DNA of 49,278 nucleotides from Bacilli bacterium (GCA_017434825.1 JAFSGC010000019.1:1-49278), one strand, 5' to 3'. Positions 26,688 to 35,385 are shown, numbered from the stretch's first letter. Notes: a model not told the origin generated them from the sequence alone. Numbers and translations: made by a program.

Positions 26688-27472
26688 AAAAATTCATTTG
26701 TATTATTATATTAATAATTTCTTTAGTGTTTTTATACGCAAAATACATCGAACCAAAACAAATTACAATCCACGAATATTCTGTAACCAGCGAAAAAATT
26801 CCCAACAACTTTGACGGAGTTAAAATCGCTCACTTTTCCGATATTTTATATACCGAAAAAACAGATGATAAATATATTGAAAAAGTAATTAATGAAATCA
26901 AAAATACAAACTCAGATATTGTTGTATTTACCGGAGGTCTTATAAATAAAAAGATTAACGATTCCGATAAAGAAAATCTTATCAATCTACTTTCTAGCAT
27001 TAAACCAAAACTATATAAATATGCAATAACTGGCGATAAAGATTCCGACGCGTCAAAAGAAATCCTAAACCAAAGTAATTTTATTTTGTTAGATAACACT
27101 AGCAATTTCATATTTAACAATGACACTGAACCAATTCTAATCGCTGGTGGAGATAACTTAACTAGCGAATCATTACCAGAAGAAGAAATAACTTATAATT
27201 ATAAAATTGCTTTAATCCATAAACCAGATGATTATGATAAGTTAAATAACGATTACAATCTAGTACTTGCAGGACATTCTTTAGCAGGAGAAATAAGACT
27301 TCCATTCATTGGAGCAACAATCAAAAAAGATGGAGCTAATAAATATACCGATACACTTTACTTTCATGAAGATAGTTATTTATATATATCAAATGGTATA
27401 GGTTCACAAAAAACCGGATTAAGGCTTTTAAATACACCATCAATAAACGTTTATCGATTATATTCAAAATAA
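26684..27472 (+). CDS. Metallophosphoesterase-like protein with lost active site
   Basis: A 262-residue protein with an N-terminal membrane helix (about 3-20) and the fold landmarks of YkuE/YaeI-type phosphoesterases, parallel to the intact paralogue at 43222. Almost every metal ligand is gone: SDxH is SDIL (Leu55), GD is TGGL (Gly85), GNH is GDK (118-119), GHxHGG is GHSLAGE (Leu200, Ala201). Only Asp53 and His198 remain. The gene is otherwise intact, so it is probably a pseudoenzyme rather than decaying DNA. It is translationally coupled to the CPBP protease. Confidence 0.75.
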   Translation: MKKFICIIILIISLVFLYAKYIEPKQITIHEYSVTSEKIPNNFDGVKIAHFSDILYTEKTDDKYIEKVINEIKNTNSDIVVFTGGLINKKINDSDKENLINLLSSIKPKLYKYAITGDKDSDASKEILNQSNFILLDNTSNFIFNNDTEPILIAGGDNLTSESLPEEEITYNYKIALIHKPDDYDKLNNDYNLVLAGHSLAGEIRLPFIGATIKKDGANKYTDTLYFHEDSYLYISNGIGSQKTGLRLLNTPSINVYRLYSK

Positions 27473-27520
27473 AAAAACATAGTAGATATTTTATAAATAT
27501 TCTACTATGTTTATATTTTT
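27471..27520. terminator. Bidirectional terminator between convergent genes
   Basis: An 11-bp stem (27477-27487 with 27501-27511) is flanked by A7 and a T-rich run. It serves the plus-strand pseudoenzyme gene and the minus-strand repeat-protein operon, whose last stop codon falls in the loop. Confidence 0.75.
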
Positions 27521-27778
27521 GTTTAATTTTGAAATTAAATCATCTCTTTCATATTTTGAAAAGATGTCTTTAAAATTACTATTATCCATTAGGAACATAT
27601 CATAATATCTAATAAAGATTTCTTGATAATTAGTTACTCCTAATTCTCTTAAAAAGGTAATATTTTCTGTTACCAATTTTTTTTGCATTTTTATAAGTTC
27701 TAGTAATTTTTCTGGAGTTGAATCTTCGATTTCAGCAATATCATCTTTACTAAAATTTAATTTTTCTAAGAATTTCAT
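27491..27778 (-). CDS. Small helical protein of repeat-protein operon
   Basis: A 95-residue, highly charged, all-helical-looking protein with no signal peptide. Its start, LEKLNFSKDDIAEIEDSTPE, resembles the N-terminus of the upstream gene product (LKALNYSKDALPTINKFVPS), and LRELGVTNYQEIF echoes the C-terminal repeats of the first gene in the operon. It overlaps the upstream gene by four bases (ATGA). I do not recognise a family. Confidence 0.6.
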   Translation of the reverse strand: MKFLEKLNFSKDDIAEIEDSTPEKLLELIKMQKKLVTENITFLRELGVTNYQEIFIRYYDMFLMDNSNFKDIFSKYERDDLISKLNKNINIVEYL

Positions 27779-28674
27779 GCTGCCATACCTCCAATATTAA
27801 TCTCTAATATACTAGTGTATTCTAATTCTTCACGAATTGTTTCTTTTAATCTTCTTTCTTCTTCATCAGTAATATTTTTTCCATAAGTAATAGCATAATA
27901 CATTACTTTGTCATCACCAACTACTTCATTAGTAACTAGTTTAATTAAATTATCAGTTATTGAATCATTTATTTCTTCAATTCCATAAACAGATACCATT
28001 ACATGTCTAATTGAATCAGCTAATCTTTCATATCTTTCAAATGTTTCATCAACTAATCCAATAGTTTGTGGTTTACTTAAGATATCAATCAAAGGATCAG
28101 TAATCTCTGGTTCTTCAGGAACATATTCAGTAGCTTCAGTTTTATTTGGATTAAAGCTAATTACTTGTGTAACTTTGTGTCTTTCTACTGGAGCCTCAAC
28201 TATAGGAGCTTCTACAACAGGAACCGCTTCAATTACAGGTTCTACAACTTCTGCTACACTATTTAAATAATCAATTCCATATTTTGCTTCAAAAGCTCTT
28301 TTTCTAAAAGGTAACTTAGAATATTTACCTTCTGGAGTTTTATATGGTTCATCAAGACTCTTTAAATAACTAATTCTTTGAGCTGCACCTTTTGAATTGA
28401 TTCTAACCGGATCTTCAACATATGCACCTAGCTCACCAATTCTTTCCATTTCTTCAACTTGTTTTTTCACAAACAAAAGACCACCAGCTAAAGCTTTTTG
28501 TTGTGCTGGTCTTTGAATGCTTATTCCCTTTTCATTCAAATAATTAACTATTTGAACAAGTTCTTCTAAAGAAATTACTTCATCAGAAATACTTGGAACA
28601 AACTTATTAATTGTTGGCAAAGCATCTTTTGAATAATTCAATGCTTTTAATTTTAATGCAATGTTACTTTCCAT
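27775..28674 (-). CDS. Unknown protein with Pro/Glu/Val linker
   Basis: A 299-residue cytosolic-looking protein. Residues 1-55 form a helical module (ALNYSKDALP ... YLNEKGI). Residues 60-140 are basic and Gly/Lys-rich, followed by a low-complexity PVIEAVPVVEAPIVEAP linker and an acidic helical C-terminal domain (about 200-299). It has no signal peptide. The same PVE-type linker occurs in the upstream gene, so the two probably work together. Ribosome site AGAAAGGTT. Confidence 0.55.
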   Translation of the reverse strand: MESNIALKLKALNYSKDALPTINKFVPSISDEVISLEELVQIVNYLNEKGISIQRPAQQKALAGGLLFVKKQVEEMERIGELGAYVEDPVRINSKGAAQRISYLKSLDEPYKTPEGKYSKLPFRKRAFEAKYGIDYLNSVAEVVEPVIEAVPVVEAPIVEAPVERHKVTQVISFNPNKTEATEYVPEEPEITDPLIDILSKPQTIGLVDETFERYERLADSIRHVMVSVYGIEEINDSITDNLIKLVTNEVVGDDKVMYYAITYGKNITDEEERRLKETIREELEYTSILEINIGGMAA

Positions 28675-28684
28675 GATAACCTTT

Positions 28685-29923
28685 CTAATAAGCCATTAAA
28701 GGAACATTTTTAGGTTCTAAACCACTTTCATGTAATGTTTTAATAGCACTATCTAATTCATTTAAACTATATTTAACTAAAACATTTGGATTTAAGTATA
28801 TATCTTGTGGAGCTTTTCCAACGCTAGTTAACTTTTCAATCTTTAATTTCAATTCTCTATCATATAATAATTCAATATTGTCATTGAATACATCTTTATT
28901 AATTTTTAATTCTTCAATTAATGCTACGTTACTAGAAATTAATTCTTCATCATAATTTTCTAATAATTTAGCAAAATCATTACTTGTAAAATCTAAATAA
29001 TCAAATCCTAATTTAGTTAGTAATTCAATTAATTTATCTTTATCTGCTTCAGAGTTTCCTACCGGAGCTACTGGAGCTGTAGGCACTGACGGTTCAACAA
29101 CAGGTACTTCTACTATAGGTTTTGTAATTTCAATTGGTTCAATTTTAATCGCAGGTTCTTTAGCTTCTTCAATAACTGGTTCCGCTTCAGGTTCTGGAGT
29201 TCCAGCCAATGCTGTGAAGTCTACTACTGGAGTAACTTCCCTAGCTTCTTGAATTACTTCACCAATTGATTTTCCTGATACAGGACGATCTTTAAATGAT
29301 TCTTCATAATCAAATAAACCATCTTCAGGGAACATCAATAATTTCGCAGCTTCTCTTTGTTCTTCTTCAGAGAAATTAAATTTAGCAAGCAATGAAGTTA
29401 TTTCATCTCTTGTTATATTTATATTTGAACTTAATGCAAGTTCAAAATAGCGATTTAATCTACTTTGATTTGATAAAGCTTCATCTTTACGAATGCCTAA
29501 TTCTTCAATTTTAGTAATCGCAGCATTCATTTCATCTTCTACTTGAACAAGTTCTTCAGCAGCTTCTTTCTTTTCAGTGGCTACTTTTTCAATTGTTAAA
29601 GGAAGAGCACTATCCACTTTACTTTTAATTGCTTCAGGATCAAAATCAATATTTAAATGTTCAATTACTGTTGCAAATTCATCTTTCTTAATAGCAGCTA
29701 AAGCAGTCTTTAATTTTTCTCCTTCTTCTGCTAAGACAGTTTCTTCTGATGTTAAATCATTAATTTTTGATTGTAACTCAGCTTTTAATGCGCTAGTACG
29801 ATCTCTAGTTTCTACAGCTGTTTGTTTTTCTTTATCCATAGAAACAAGAATTACGCTGTCTTCACCGCGTAAATTATATAACTTATCTAGTAAACTTGTC
29901 ATTTCTGAACTTAACACTTTCAT
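28685..29923 (-). CDS. Coiled-coil protein with C-terminal helical repeats
   Basis: A 412-residue protein with no signal peptide. Residues about 25-165 form a long charged coiled coil. A PEPEAEPVIEEAKEPAIKI linker (about 240-290) follows, then a C-terminal helical repeat region (about 300-412: KLGFDYLDFTSNDFAKLLEN, then LIEELKINKDVF and TLHESGLEPKNV). It leads a three-gene operon (28685, 27775, 27491) with a clear promoter at 29949-29978. A structural or scaffold role is possible; no family recognised. Confidence 0.55.
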   Translation of the reverse strand: MKVLSSEMTSLLDKLYNLRGEDSVILVSMDKEKQTAVETRDRTSALKAELQSKINDLTSEETVLAEEGEKLKTALAAIKKDEFATVIEHLNIDFDPEAIKSKVDSALPLTIEKVATEKKEAAEELVQVEDEMNAAITKIEELGIRKDEALSNQSRLNRYFELALSSNINITRDEITSLLAKFNFSEEEQREAAKLLMFPEDGLFDYEESFKDRPVSGKSIGEVIQEAREVTPVVDFTALAGTPEPEAEPVIEEAKEPAIKIEPIEITKPIVEVPVVEPSVPTAPVAPVGNSEADKDKLIELLTKLGFDYLDFTSNDFAKLLENYDEELISSNVALIEELKINKDVFNDNIELLYDRELKLKIEKLTSVGKAPQDIYLNPNVLVKYSLNELDSAIKTLHESGLEPKNVPLMAY

Positions 29924-29948
29924 AAATTCACACCCTTATTATGAAATA

Positions 29949-29978
29949 ATTATAACACATCGATTAATTGATTGTAAA
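29949..29978 (-). promoter_or_regulatory. Promoter of coiled-coil protein operon
   Basis: TTTACA (29978-29973), 18 bp, TATAAT (29954-29949) on the minus strand, followed by an AAGGGTG ribosome site. Confidence 0.6.
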
Positions 29979-30068
29979 TATCAAAAAATGGAAAATCACT
30001 TAAAAAACGGGCTATCGAACTAACAATAGAAGCGCTATGGAATATACTACTCTAGAAGAGGTGAAATT

Positions 30069-31055
30069 TTGAAAAATAAATATTATATATATTTGGTAAT
30101 AGCCAGTATTTTGATTATTATAATTGCCATCTGGTCCTTTACAAAAGATAGACAAACTTCTACTTTAGAAAAAATAACCATCGGTGAAGTTACCCACTCT
30201 GTTTTCTATGCACCAATGTACGTTGCAATTGAAAATGGTTATTTTGAAGAAGAAGGAATCGATATTGAATTAGTTTTAACAAGTGGTGCTGATAAAGTAA
30301 GTGCTGCTGTATTATCGGGTGATGTTGAAGTCGGTTTTGCGGGAGCAGAATCTGCAATTTACATTTATGAAAAAGGCGAAAAAGATTATTTGCAAATCTT
30401 TAGCGGTTTAACAAAACGAGATGGTCAATTTATATTATCTCGAACTAAAATAGACAACTTCGAATTAGAAGACTTATATGGTAAAGAAATTCTTGTAGGT
30501 AGAAGTTCAGGAATGCCAGCATTAAATTTTCTAAATGCTTTAAAGAATGAAAATATTGATCCTAAAAAAATCAATATCAATTACAGTGTAGATTTTGCAG
30601 CTCTATCCGGAACTTTCATAGGTGATACAGGAGATTTTGTTAATCTTTTTGAACCTAATGCGCTTCGACTTGAACAAGAAGGATACGCATACGTTGTTGA
30701 AAGCATCGGAAAGCTATCAGGAGAAATGCCATACACCGCCTTTTATGCAAGAAAAAGTTATATTAAAGAAAATGAAAATACAATCAAGTCTTTTGCACAA
30801 GCGATTAACAAAGGATTAAAATTTACTCATAATAATAGCGCAGATAAAATCGCCGAAGTAATTCTTAATCAATTTCCTGATACTTCATTAAACGATTTAA
30901 CTAAGCTGATTGCTAGATATAAAGAAAATGACAGTTGGCTTCAAACAACATACATTTCCGAAAAGTTGTTAGAAAATCTCGAAGACATTATGATAGACAA
31001 CAATTTACTAGACAAATATGTTCCATATAAAGATTTAGTTATTAACTATGACTAA
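30069..31055 (+). CDS. ABC transporter substrate-binding protein, SsuA/ThiY (NMT1) type
   Basis: A 328-residue protein starting at a TTG codon; AGAGGTG lies a few bases before it and no closer ATG exists. An N-terminal hydrophobic helix (about 5-23) is followed by a charged stretch. There is no lipobox cysteine, so the protein is anchored by its helix rather than by lipid. The core YAPMYVAIENGYFEEEGIDI and the GGAES-like FAGAESAIYIY strands are the hallmark of the NMT1/sulfonate/nitrate binding-protein group. The ligand cannot be deduced; a pyrimidine precursor or an organosulfur compound are options. First gene of a three-gene importer. Confidence 0.85.
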   Translation: MKNKYYIYLVIASILIIIIAIWSFTKDRQTSTLEKITIGEVTHSVFYAPMYVAIENGYFEEEGIDIELVLTSGADKVSAAVLSGDVEVGFAGAESAIYIYEKGEKDYLQIFSGLTKRDGQFILSRTKIDNFELEDLYGKEILVGRSSGMPALNFLNALKNENIDPKKININYSVDFAALSGTFIGDTGDFVNLFEPNALRLEQEGYAYVVESIGKLSGEMPYTAFYARKSYIKENENTIKSFAQAINKGLKFTHNNSADKIAEVILNQFPDTSLNDLTKLIARYKENDSWLQTTYISEKLLENLEDIMIDNNLLDKYVPYKDLVINYD

Positions 31056-31794
31056 TATTTTAAATGTTAACAAGTTAAAAAAGAACTATAACACCATCAA
31101 AGGAGAAGTTGAAGCAATTAATAATATTAACTTTTCAATTCAAGAAGGTGAATTTCTTTCAATAGTAGGTTCAAGTGGGTGCGGTAAATCTACTCTACTC
31201 AACATTATCGCAGGGTTAGACACTCCTACCGAAGGAACAATAGAATTTAAAGAGGATTTAAAAATTGGATATATGTTGCAGGATCACGCACTACTTCCAT
31301 GGCTAACAATATTCCAAAATGCATCACTAGGACTTAAATTACAAAAAATAGATTCTAAAGAAAACTTAGATTACGTTAAAAGCTTACTTACAACATATGG
31401 TCTTGAAAAGTTTATTGATAAATACCCCGACGAACTATCTGGAGGAATGAAACAAAGAGTAGCATTAATTAGAACTCTAGCTACCAAACCAGACTTACTA
31501 CTTTTAGATGAACCCTTCTCAGCTTTGGATTATCAAAGTAGATTAATGGTATCTGATGACGTTTATAAAATTATTAAAAATGAAAAGAAGACAGTTATTA
31601 TGATAACCCATGATATCGCGGAGGCCATCTCACTTAGCGATGAAATTATCGTTTTATCAAAAAGACCTGCAACAATAAAAACAAAATACAAGATAAAAAT
31701 GGAAAATAAAACTACTCCAATTAACAATCGTAAATGTTCAGAATTTCCAATTTATTACGATAAGATATGGAGGGATTTAGATGTATCACTCTAA
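31048..31794 (+). CDS. ABC transporter ATPase, SsuB/TauB type
   Basis: A 248-residue ATPase with Walker A GSSGCGKST, signature LSGGMKQR, Walker B LLLLDEPFSAL and the H-loop THDIAEAI. Q-loop LQDHALLPW is typical of nitrate/sulfonate/taurine importers. It overlaps the binding-protein gene by eight bases and the permease by 14, indicating tight coupling. Confidence 0.93.
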   Translation: MTNILNVNKLKKNYNTIKGEVEAINNINFSIQEGEFLSIVGSSGCGKSTLLNIIAGLDTPTEGTIEFKEDLKIGYMLQDHALLPWLTIFQNASLGLKLQKIDSKENLDYVKSLLTTYGLEKFIDKYPDELSGGMKQRVALIRTLATKPDLLLLDEPFSALDYQSRLMVSDDVYKIIKNEKKTVIMITHDIAEAISLSDEIIVLSKRPATIKTKYKIKMENKTTPINNRKCSEFPIYYDKIWRDLDVSL

Positions 31795-32572
31795 AAACCA
31801 AAAAGAATTTATAAAGAAAAGAAAAAAAGAAAAAAGAATCATTTTACTAACCCAAATTTCCATTATAGCAATTATTATTTTAGGTTGGGAATTATTAACT
31901 TACTTTGAAATCATTAACTCTTTTATCTACTCTTCTCCCTCAAAAATAATGTTAACAATTAAAGATTTAGCGATTACAGGCAACTTACTTTCTCATATTA
32001 TTACCACTTTATCCGAAGTCTTAATTGCTTTTACTTTGGGAATTATTTTAGGTTTTATCATATCCGTGATTTTTTATGAATATCCATTAATTGCAAAAAT
32101 ATTTGATCCCTTTCTCACTGTCTTAAATTCGCTTCCTAAGGTTGCTCTAGGACCAATAATAATTATCATTGCCGGAGCAAATACTAAAAGTATTATCATA
32201 ATGGCTCTTTTAATAAATCTAATTGTCAGCATAACTACAATATATAATGGTTTTTTAAATACAGATAAAACAAAAATTAAAATGTTTACTACATTCAAAG
32301 CTAGTAAAACACAAATCCTTAGTAAATTAGTAATCCCTAATTCATATACAACGATCATATCGAGTTTAAAACTAAATATCGCTTTAACTCTAATTGGTGT
32401 TATAACCGGAGAATTCCTTGTTAGTAAAAAAGGAATTGGCTATTTAATTATTTATGGAACACAAGTTTTTAATTTAGACTTAGTTATGTCAGGAATACTA
32501 CTATTATTAATTATTTCTTATATTTTATATAAACTTGTCATTACTTTAGAAAAAAAGCTATTACATCATTAA
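31781..32572 (+). CDS. ABC transporter permease, SsuC type
   Basis: A 263-residue membrane protein with about six helices, a basic N-terminus (KNQKEFIKKRKKEKR) and the cytoplasmic EAA-like loop TFKASKTQILSKLVIPNS. The LNSLPKVALGPIIII segment is typical of BPD_transp_1 permeases in this importer class. An ATGGAGGGATTTAG ribosome site lies inside the ATPase gene. The unit ends at a bidirectional terminator. Confidence 0.9.
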   Translation: MYHSKNQKEFIKKRKKEKRIILLTQISIIAIIILGWELLTYFEIINSFIYSSPSKIMLTIKDLAITGNLLSHIITTLSEVLIAFTLGIILGFIISVIFYEYPLIAKIFDPFLTVLNSLPKVALGPIIIIIAGANTKSIIIMALLINLIVSITTIYNGFLNTDKTKIKMFTTFKASKTQILSKLVIPNSYTTIISSLKLNIALTLIGVITGEFLVSKKGIGYLIIYGTQVFNLDLVMSGILLLLIISYILYKLVITLEKKLLHH

Positions 32573-32573
32573 A

Positions 32574-32603
32574 AAGCCACGATTTAAATATCGTGACTTT
32601 TTT
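32574..32603. terminator. Bidirectional terminator between importer and transglutaminase-like gene
   Basis: A CACGAT/ATCGTG stem (32578-32583 with 32590-32595) is extended by AAAG/CTTT, with A and T runs on the two sides. The loop holds the stop codon of the minus-strand gene (32584-32586). Confidence 0.8.
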
Positions 32604-33330
32604 GTCTTTGTAATAGCATCTCTTCTACTGGAGCAACTCTTAATCCTTCATTTTCAAGTTCCTCTTTAGTTTTACTAATTGGACAATTTGGTTTAGTAAA
32701 TGCATTAATATAAACTTCTCCAGGAATCGTTTGAAAACGCCAATTACTTTTTGAAACTCCAACCTTAGTATTAAAGAAACTATCTCCATACATTCTAGCT
32801 ACTTCTGGAGTTAGCAATATATATCCGTGATCTAGTAAAAACTTTGCCATTCCCTTTTGCTTTTCTCTAATAAAGAATCCAGGATCTGGTGTTGCTAAAA
32901 TTGTATCTGGTGAAAGTGCACTTACATAGAACTTTTGCATTGAACAATCTTCTTGGCTAAAAAATTGAATATATGTTGGATCTAACAAATATAAACGTTC
33001 TTGATCTTCTACCAACAACTTAACTACTAAGAAACTATGACCAATAATATGATTAGTTATCGCAAATTGCGTCATCGAAGGAATAGGTTCTAATCCTAAA
33101 TCTTTCAAATAATGATATTCCATAGCCTGAGCAGTATCACATTTATTATGAAAATAAATCATTTCCGGATTTAATTTAACTCTAGTAAAATATCCTAAAT
33201 TATCTAAGAAGAAACTTGTTTCTTCTTCAGTTAAAGCGGCGCCAGATTTAACTTTTTGTTCAATCCCACTTAAATAGTCATAATTTACATCATCTATAAT
33301 TATAGGTTCAAAATTTGTTATATATGCCAT
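32584..33330 (-). CDS. Transglutaminase-like cysteine hydrolase (putative)
   Basis: A 248-residue protein without signal peptide. It has the order CDTAQAM (Cys near 64), GHSFLVVKL (His near 97) and LLDPTY (Asp near 117), matching the Cys-His-Asp triad spacing of transglutaminase-like/papain-like folds, where the Asp is often in a DPT context. The substrate is unknown and no exact family was recognised; the triad is a reading of the sequence, not a proven site. It is monocistronic and convergent with the ABC importer. Confidence 0.5.
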   Translation of the reverse strand: MAYITNFEPIIIDDVNYDYLSGIEQKVKSGAALTEEETSFFLDNLGYFTRVKLNPEMIYFHNKCDTAQAMEYHYLKDLGLEPIPSMTQFAITNHIIGHSFLVVKLLVEDQERLYLLDPTYIQFFSQEDCSMQKFYVSALSPDTILATPDPGFFIREKQKGMAKFLLDHGYILLTPEVARMYGDSFFNTKVGVSKSNWRFQTIPGEVYINAFTKPNCPISKTKEELENEGLRVAPVEEMLLQRQKSHDI

Positions 33331-33382
33331 ATCTATACACCACCTATTATAATTATATCACGTATCATTTATAACACAAATA

Positions 33383-33517
33383 TTAATAATCCTCGGAAGT
33401 TGTATTATTAATCACTTCATTATTACTTTTTTCTAACTCGTTTTTATAAAGCATTATTCCAATTAACCCTGCTAATATAATTGCAATGGATAGTGCAATT
33501 AATACCCTTTTATTCAT
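33383..33517 (-). CDS. Small membrane protein, 44 residues
   Basis: ATG at 33517-33515, TAA at 33385-33383, with a good AAAGGATGGG ribosome site 8 bases before the start. The product begins MNKRVLIALSIAIILAGLI, so a basic start followed by one hydrophobic helix (about 5-24) and an acidic/Asn-rich tail ending SEDY. The region between nusG and the transglutaminase-like gene is otherwise empty. Coding is supported by the ribosome site, the clean membrane-helix composition and a nusG terminator just upstream. Confidence 0.7.
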   Translation of the reverse strand: MNKRVLIALSIAIILAGLIGIMLYKNELEKSNNEVINNTTSEDY

Positions 33518-33570
33518 TTATATCCCATCCTTTAGAATTAAAATATCATATAAAACAAACAATTTTTGTC

Positions 33571-33600
33571 AAAAAAAATACCAAGATAAATCTTGGCACT
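33571..33600 (-). terminator. Terminator of the secE-nusG unit
   Basis: CCAAGA/TCTTGG stem (33581-33586 with 33591-33596), TAAA loop, followed on the minus strand by a run of T; it starts three bases after the nusG stop. Confidence 0.8.
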
Positions 33601-33602
33601 TT

Positions 33603-34142
33603 TTAAACTCTACTAACTTGATAAGTTTCAACATCTACAGATGTTTCTTGTCCGAATAAATCGATAATAATTGTTAAACGGTTATTTTCAGCATCAATAT
33701 TGTCTACTTTTCCACTCATACCATTGAATGGTCCATCAATAATATTAACAGAATCTCCAACAGCAAGTTCAGTTTCAATATTAACACGGCTCATACCCAT
33801 ATTAGCTAAAATACGATCAATTTCTTGTGGTAATAATGGTGTTGGTTTAGCACCCTTTCCTGATGATCCGATAAATCCAGTTACGCCTGGAGTATTTCTT
33901 ACAATATACCAAGCTTCATCTGTCATAACCATTTCTACTAAAACGTATCCAGGGAACATTTTTTTAACTTTTTCCTTTTTTACGCCATCTTTTACTTCAA
34001 CTTCAGTAGTTTCTGGAACTATAACTCTAAAAATATAATCTTGCATACCCATAGATTCAGTACGCATTTCTAATTTTTCTTTTACATTTAATTCATGACC
34101 TGAATATGTATTAACAACATACCATAATTTTTCGTTTTCCAT
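33603..34142 (-). CDS. nusG: Transcription termination/antitermination factor NusG
   Basis: A 179-residue protein read from MENEKLWYVV. The alternative ATG at 34154 sits directly against the AAAGG ribosome site and inside secE, so the internal start is preferred. It has the NGN domain (YVVNTYSGHELNVKEKLE; FPGYVLVEM) and a KOW motif (GPFNGMSGKVDNID) near the C-terminus. It binds RNA polymerase and modulates pausing. It follows secE by two bases, as in most bacteria. Confidence 0.95.
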   Translation of the reverse strand: MENEKLWYVVNTYSGHELNVKEKLEMRTESMGMQDYIFRVIVPETTEVEVKDGVKKEKVKKMFPGYVLVEMVMTDEAWYIVRNTPGVTGFIGSSGKGAKPTPLLPQEIDRILANMGMSRVNIETELAVGDSVNIIDGPFNGMSGKVDNIDAENNRLTIIIDLFGQETSVDVETYQVSRV

Positions 34143-34144
34143 TT

Positions 34145-34366
34145 TTAAAACCATCCTTTAATCACAGCTAATAAGAAGTTTAATAATATAAAGAATCCAC
34201 ATATAACTACACATAATACAACAGTAGCAATAGTATTTTTAATTACATCTTTTAGTGTAGGCCATTTAACTAAACCCATTTCTTTTTTTACACTTTTTAA
34301 ATAGCTTTCTTTTTTTACTTTTTTAGTTTTTTTTGTTTCAGCTTTTTTACCAGCAGCTTTTGCCAT
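34145..34366 (-). CDS. secE: Preprotein translocase subunit SecE
   Basis: A 73-residue protein read from MAKAAGKKAETKK; GGGAGGAAAT precedes this ATG, whereas the longer start at 34414 has none. It has a basic Lys-rich N-terminal half, the conserved KKEMGLVKWPT segment and one membrane helix (about 45-66), the usual single-helix SecE of Gram-positives. rpmG, which normally precedes secE, and rplK, which normally follows nusG, are absent from this neighbourhood. Confidence 0.93.
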   Translation of the reverse strand: MAKAAGKKAETKKTKKVKKESYLKSVKKEMGLVKWPTLKDVIKNTIATVVLCVVICGFFILLNFLLAVIKGWF

Positions 34367-34377
34367 ATTTCCTCCCA

Positions 34378-34402
34378 ATAAAAAAACACTTCCGTGTTCA
34401 CT
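34378..34402 (-). terminator. Terminator-like hairpin upstream of secE
   Basis: AACAC/GTGTT stem (34385-34389 with 34394-34398) with a T run towards secE on the minus strand. AAACACTT (34382-34390 region) can also pair with AAGTGTTT at 34433-34440, an alternative long-range fold. It may end the AAA+ gene transcript or act as a leader element of secE. Confidence 0.45.
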
Positions 34403-34450
34403 AGTAATATACAATATATTTCCTAATAAATCAAGTGTTTTCCCTTTAAT

Positions 34451-35368
34451 TTATGCAATATCATTTACATCGACATTTTCTACACGAAGCATGTCTGCAA
34501 ATTCAATTTTAAATCTTTCTCTTTCTTTAACAAGTGCATCTGGATAAATATTTTTAGCATTACATATAGCTTTGTAAAAATGTTTAATTGTTACGATATT
34601 AGTATTATCATATAGTGCAAAAGTAAATGCATTTGATACTATAGTTAAACAGATATCTGGATATCTACTTGCTACCTCATATACTCTTTTATATTCATCA
34701 GTCATTTGAACAATAAACGTCATTATCTTTTGAATAACAAATGGTTGATATCCAATCCTTACTCCAAGTTGTTGTTCTATTTTTGGATAAGTTCCCATTA
34801 AGATTTGTACGCATGTTGCTTCATCGGCTTCTGCCACTTCAATTTTTTGAAAACGTCTTAAGAACGCTCTATCTCTTAAAATATATGTTTCATATTCATC
34901 TGTTGTTGTGGCACCAATCATTTTTATTGTTCCTCTATCTAATCCTGCCTTTAACATGTTAGCAAAGTCTAATCCACCTTCACGATTTACTAAAAGATGC
35001 GTTTCATCAATAAATACTATCGTTCTTTCTTTTTGAGCTAATTCTTTTACTAATAAATCTATTCTATTTTCTGTTTGACCTGCACTTTGAGTTGAACCAA
35101 TTAAACTTGTAATATTTATTTTAATAATCGACCAGCCCTTTAAAGCATCAGGAACTAAACCCTTTTGAATTCGATAAGAAAGGCCCTCAACTATAGCAGT
35201 CTTACCTATACCTGGTTTACCTACTAAAAGAGCACTTTTTTCTGGTGTTAATAAAGTTAAAATACATTGCTTTATTTCATTATCACGAGCTATCGCTGGA
35301 TCTGTTATATATGTTTTAGCAGTTAAATCTTCTCCATATCTTTCTAACATACTTATTGCTTCATTCAT
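34451..35368 (-). CDS. Single-module Clp-D1-like AAA+ ATPase
   Basis: A 305-residue protein that matches only the first AAA+ module of ClpA/B/C. Residues 14-30 ([17 protein letters not shown]) resemble the linker before ClpC D1. Walker A is GKPGIGKT at 50-57, Walker B IVFIDETH at 117-124, sensor 1 IGATT near 151 and an arginine finger RRF at 171-173, followed by a small helical lid. There is no N-domain, no ClpP-binding loop and no second ring. It is divergently transcribed from an orphan protein gene 56 bp away, and the two may form a partner system. It could still be a standalone unfoldase or a chaperone/regulator. Confidence 0.82.
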   Translation of the reverse strand: MNEAISMLERYGEDLTAKTYITDPAIARDNEIKQCILTLLTPEKSALLVGKPGIGKTAIVEGLSYRIQKGLVPDALKGWSIIKINITSLIGSTQSAGQTENRIDLLVKELAQKERTIVFIDETHLLVNREGGLDFANMLKAGLDRGTIKMIGATTTDEYETYILRDRAFLRRFQKIEVAEADEATCVQILMGTYPKIEQQLGVRIGYQPFVIQKIMTFIVQMTDEYKRVYEVASRYPDICLTIVSNAFTFALYDNTNIVTIKHFYKAICNAKNIYPDALVKERERFKIEFADMLRVENVDVNDIA

Positions 35369-35385
35369 GTTATCACCTATTTAAA

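Noticed and set aside
30000-30068. Known riboswitch before the ABC importer (TPP, guanidine, preQ1)
   Set aside because: None of the conserved core motifs I know from these classes is present.
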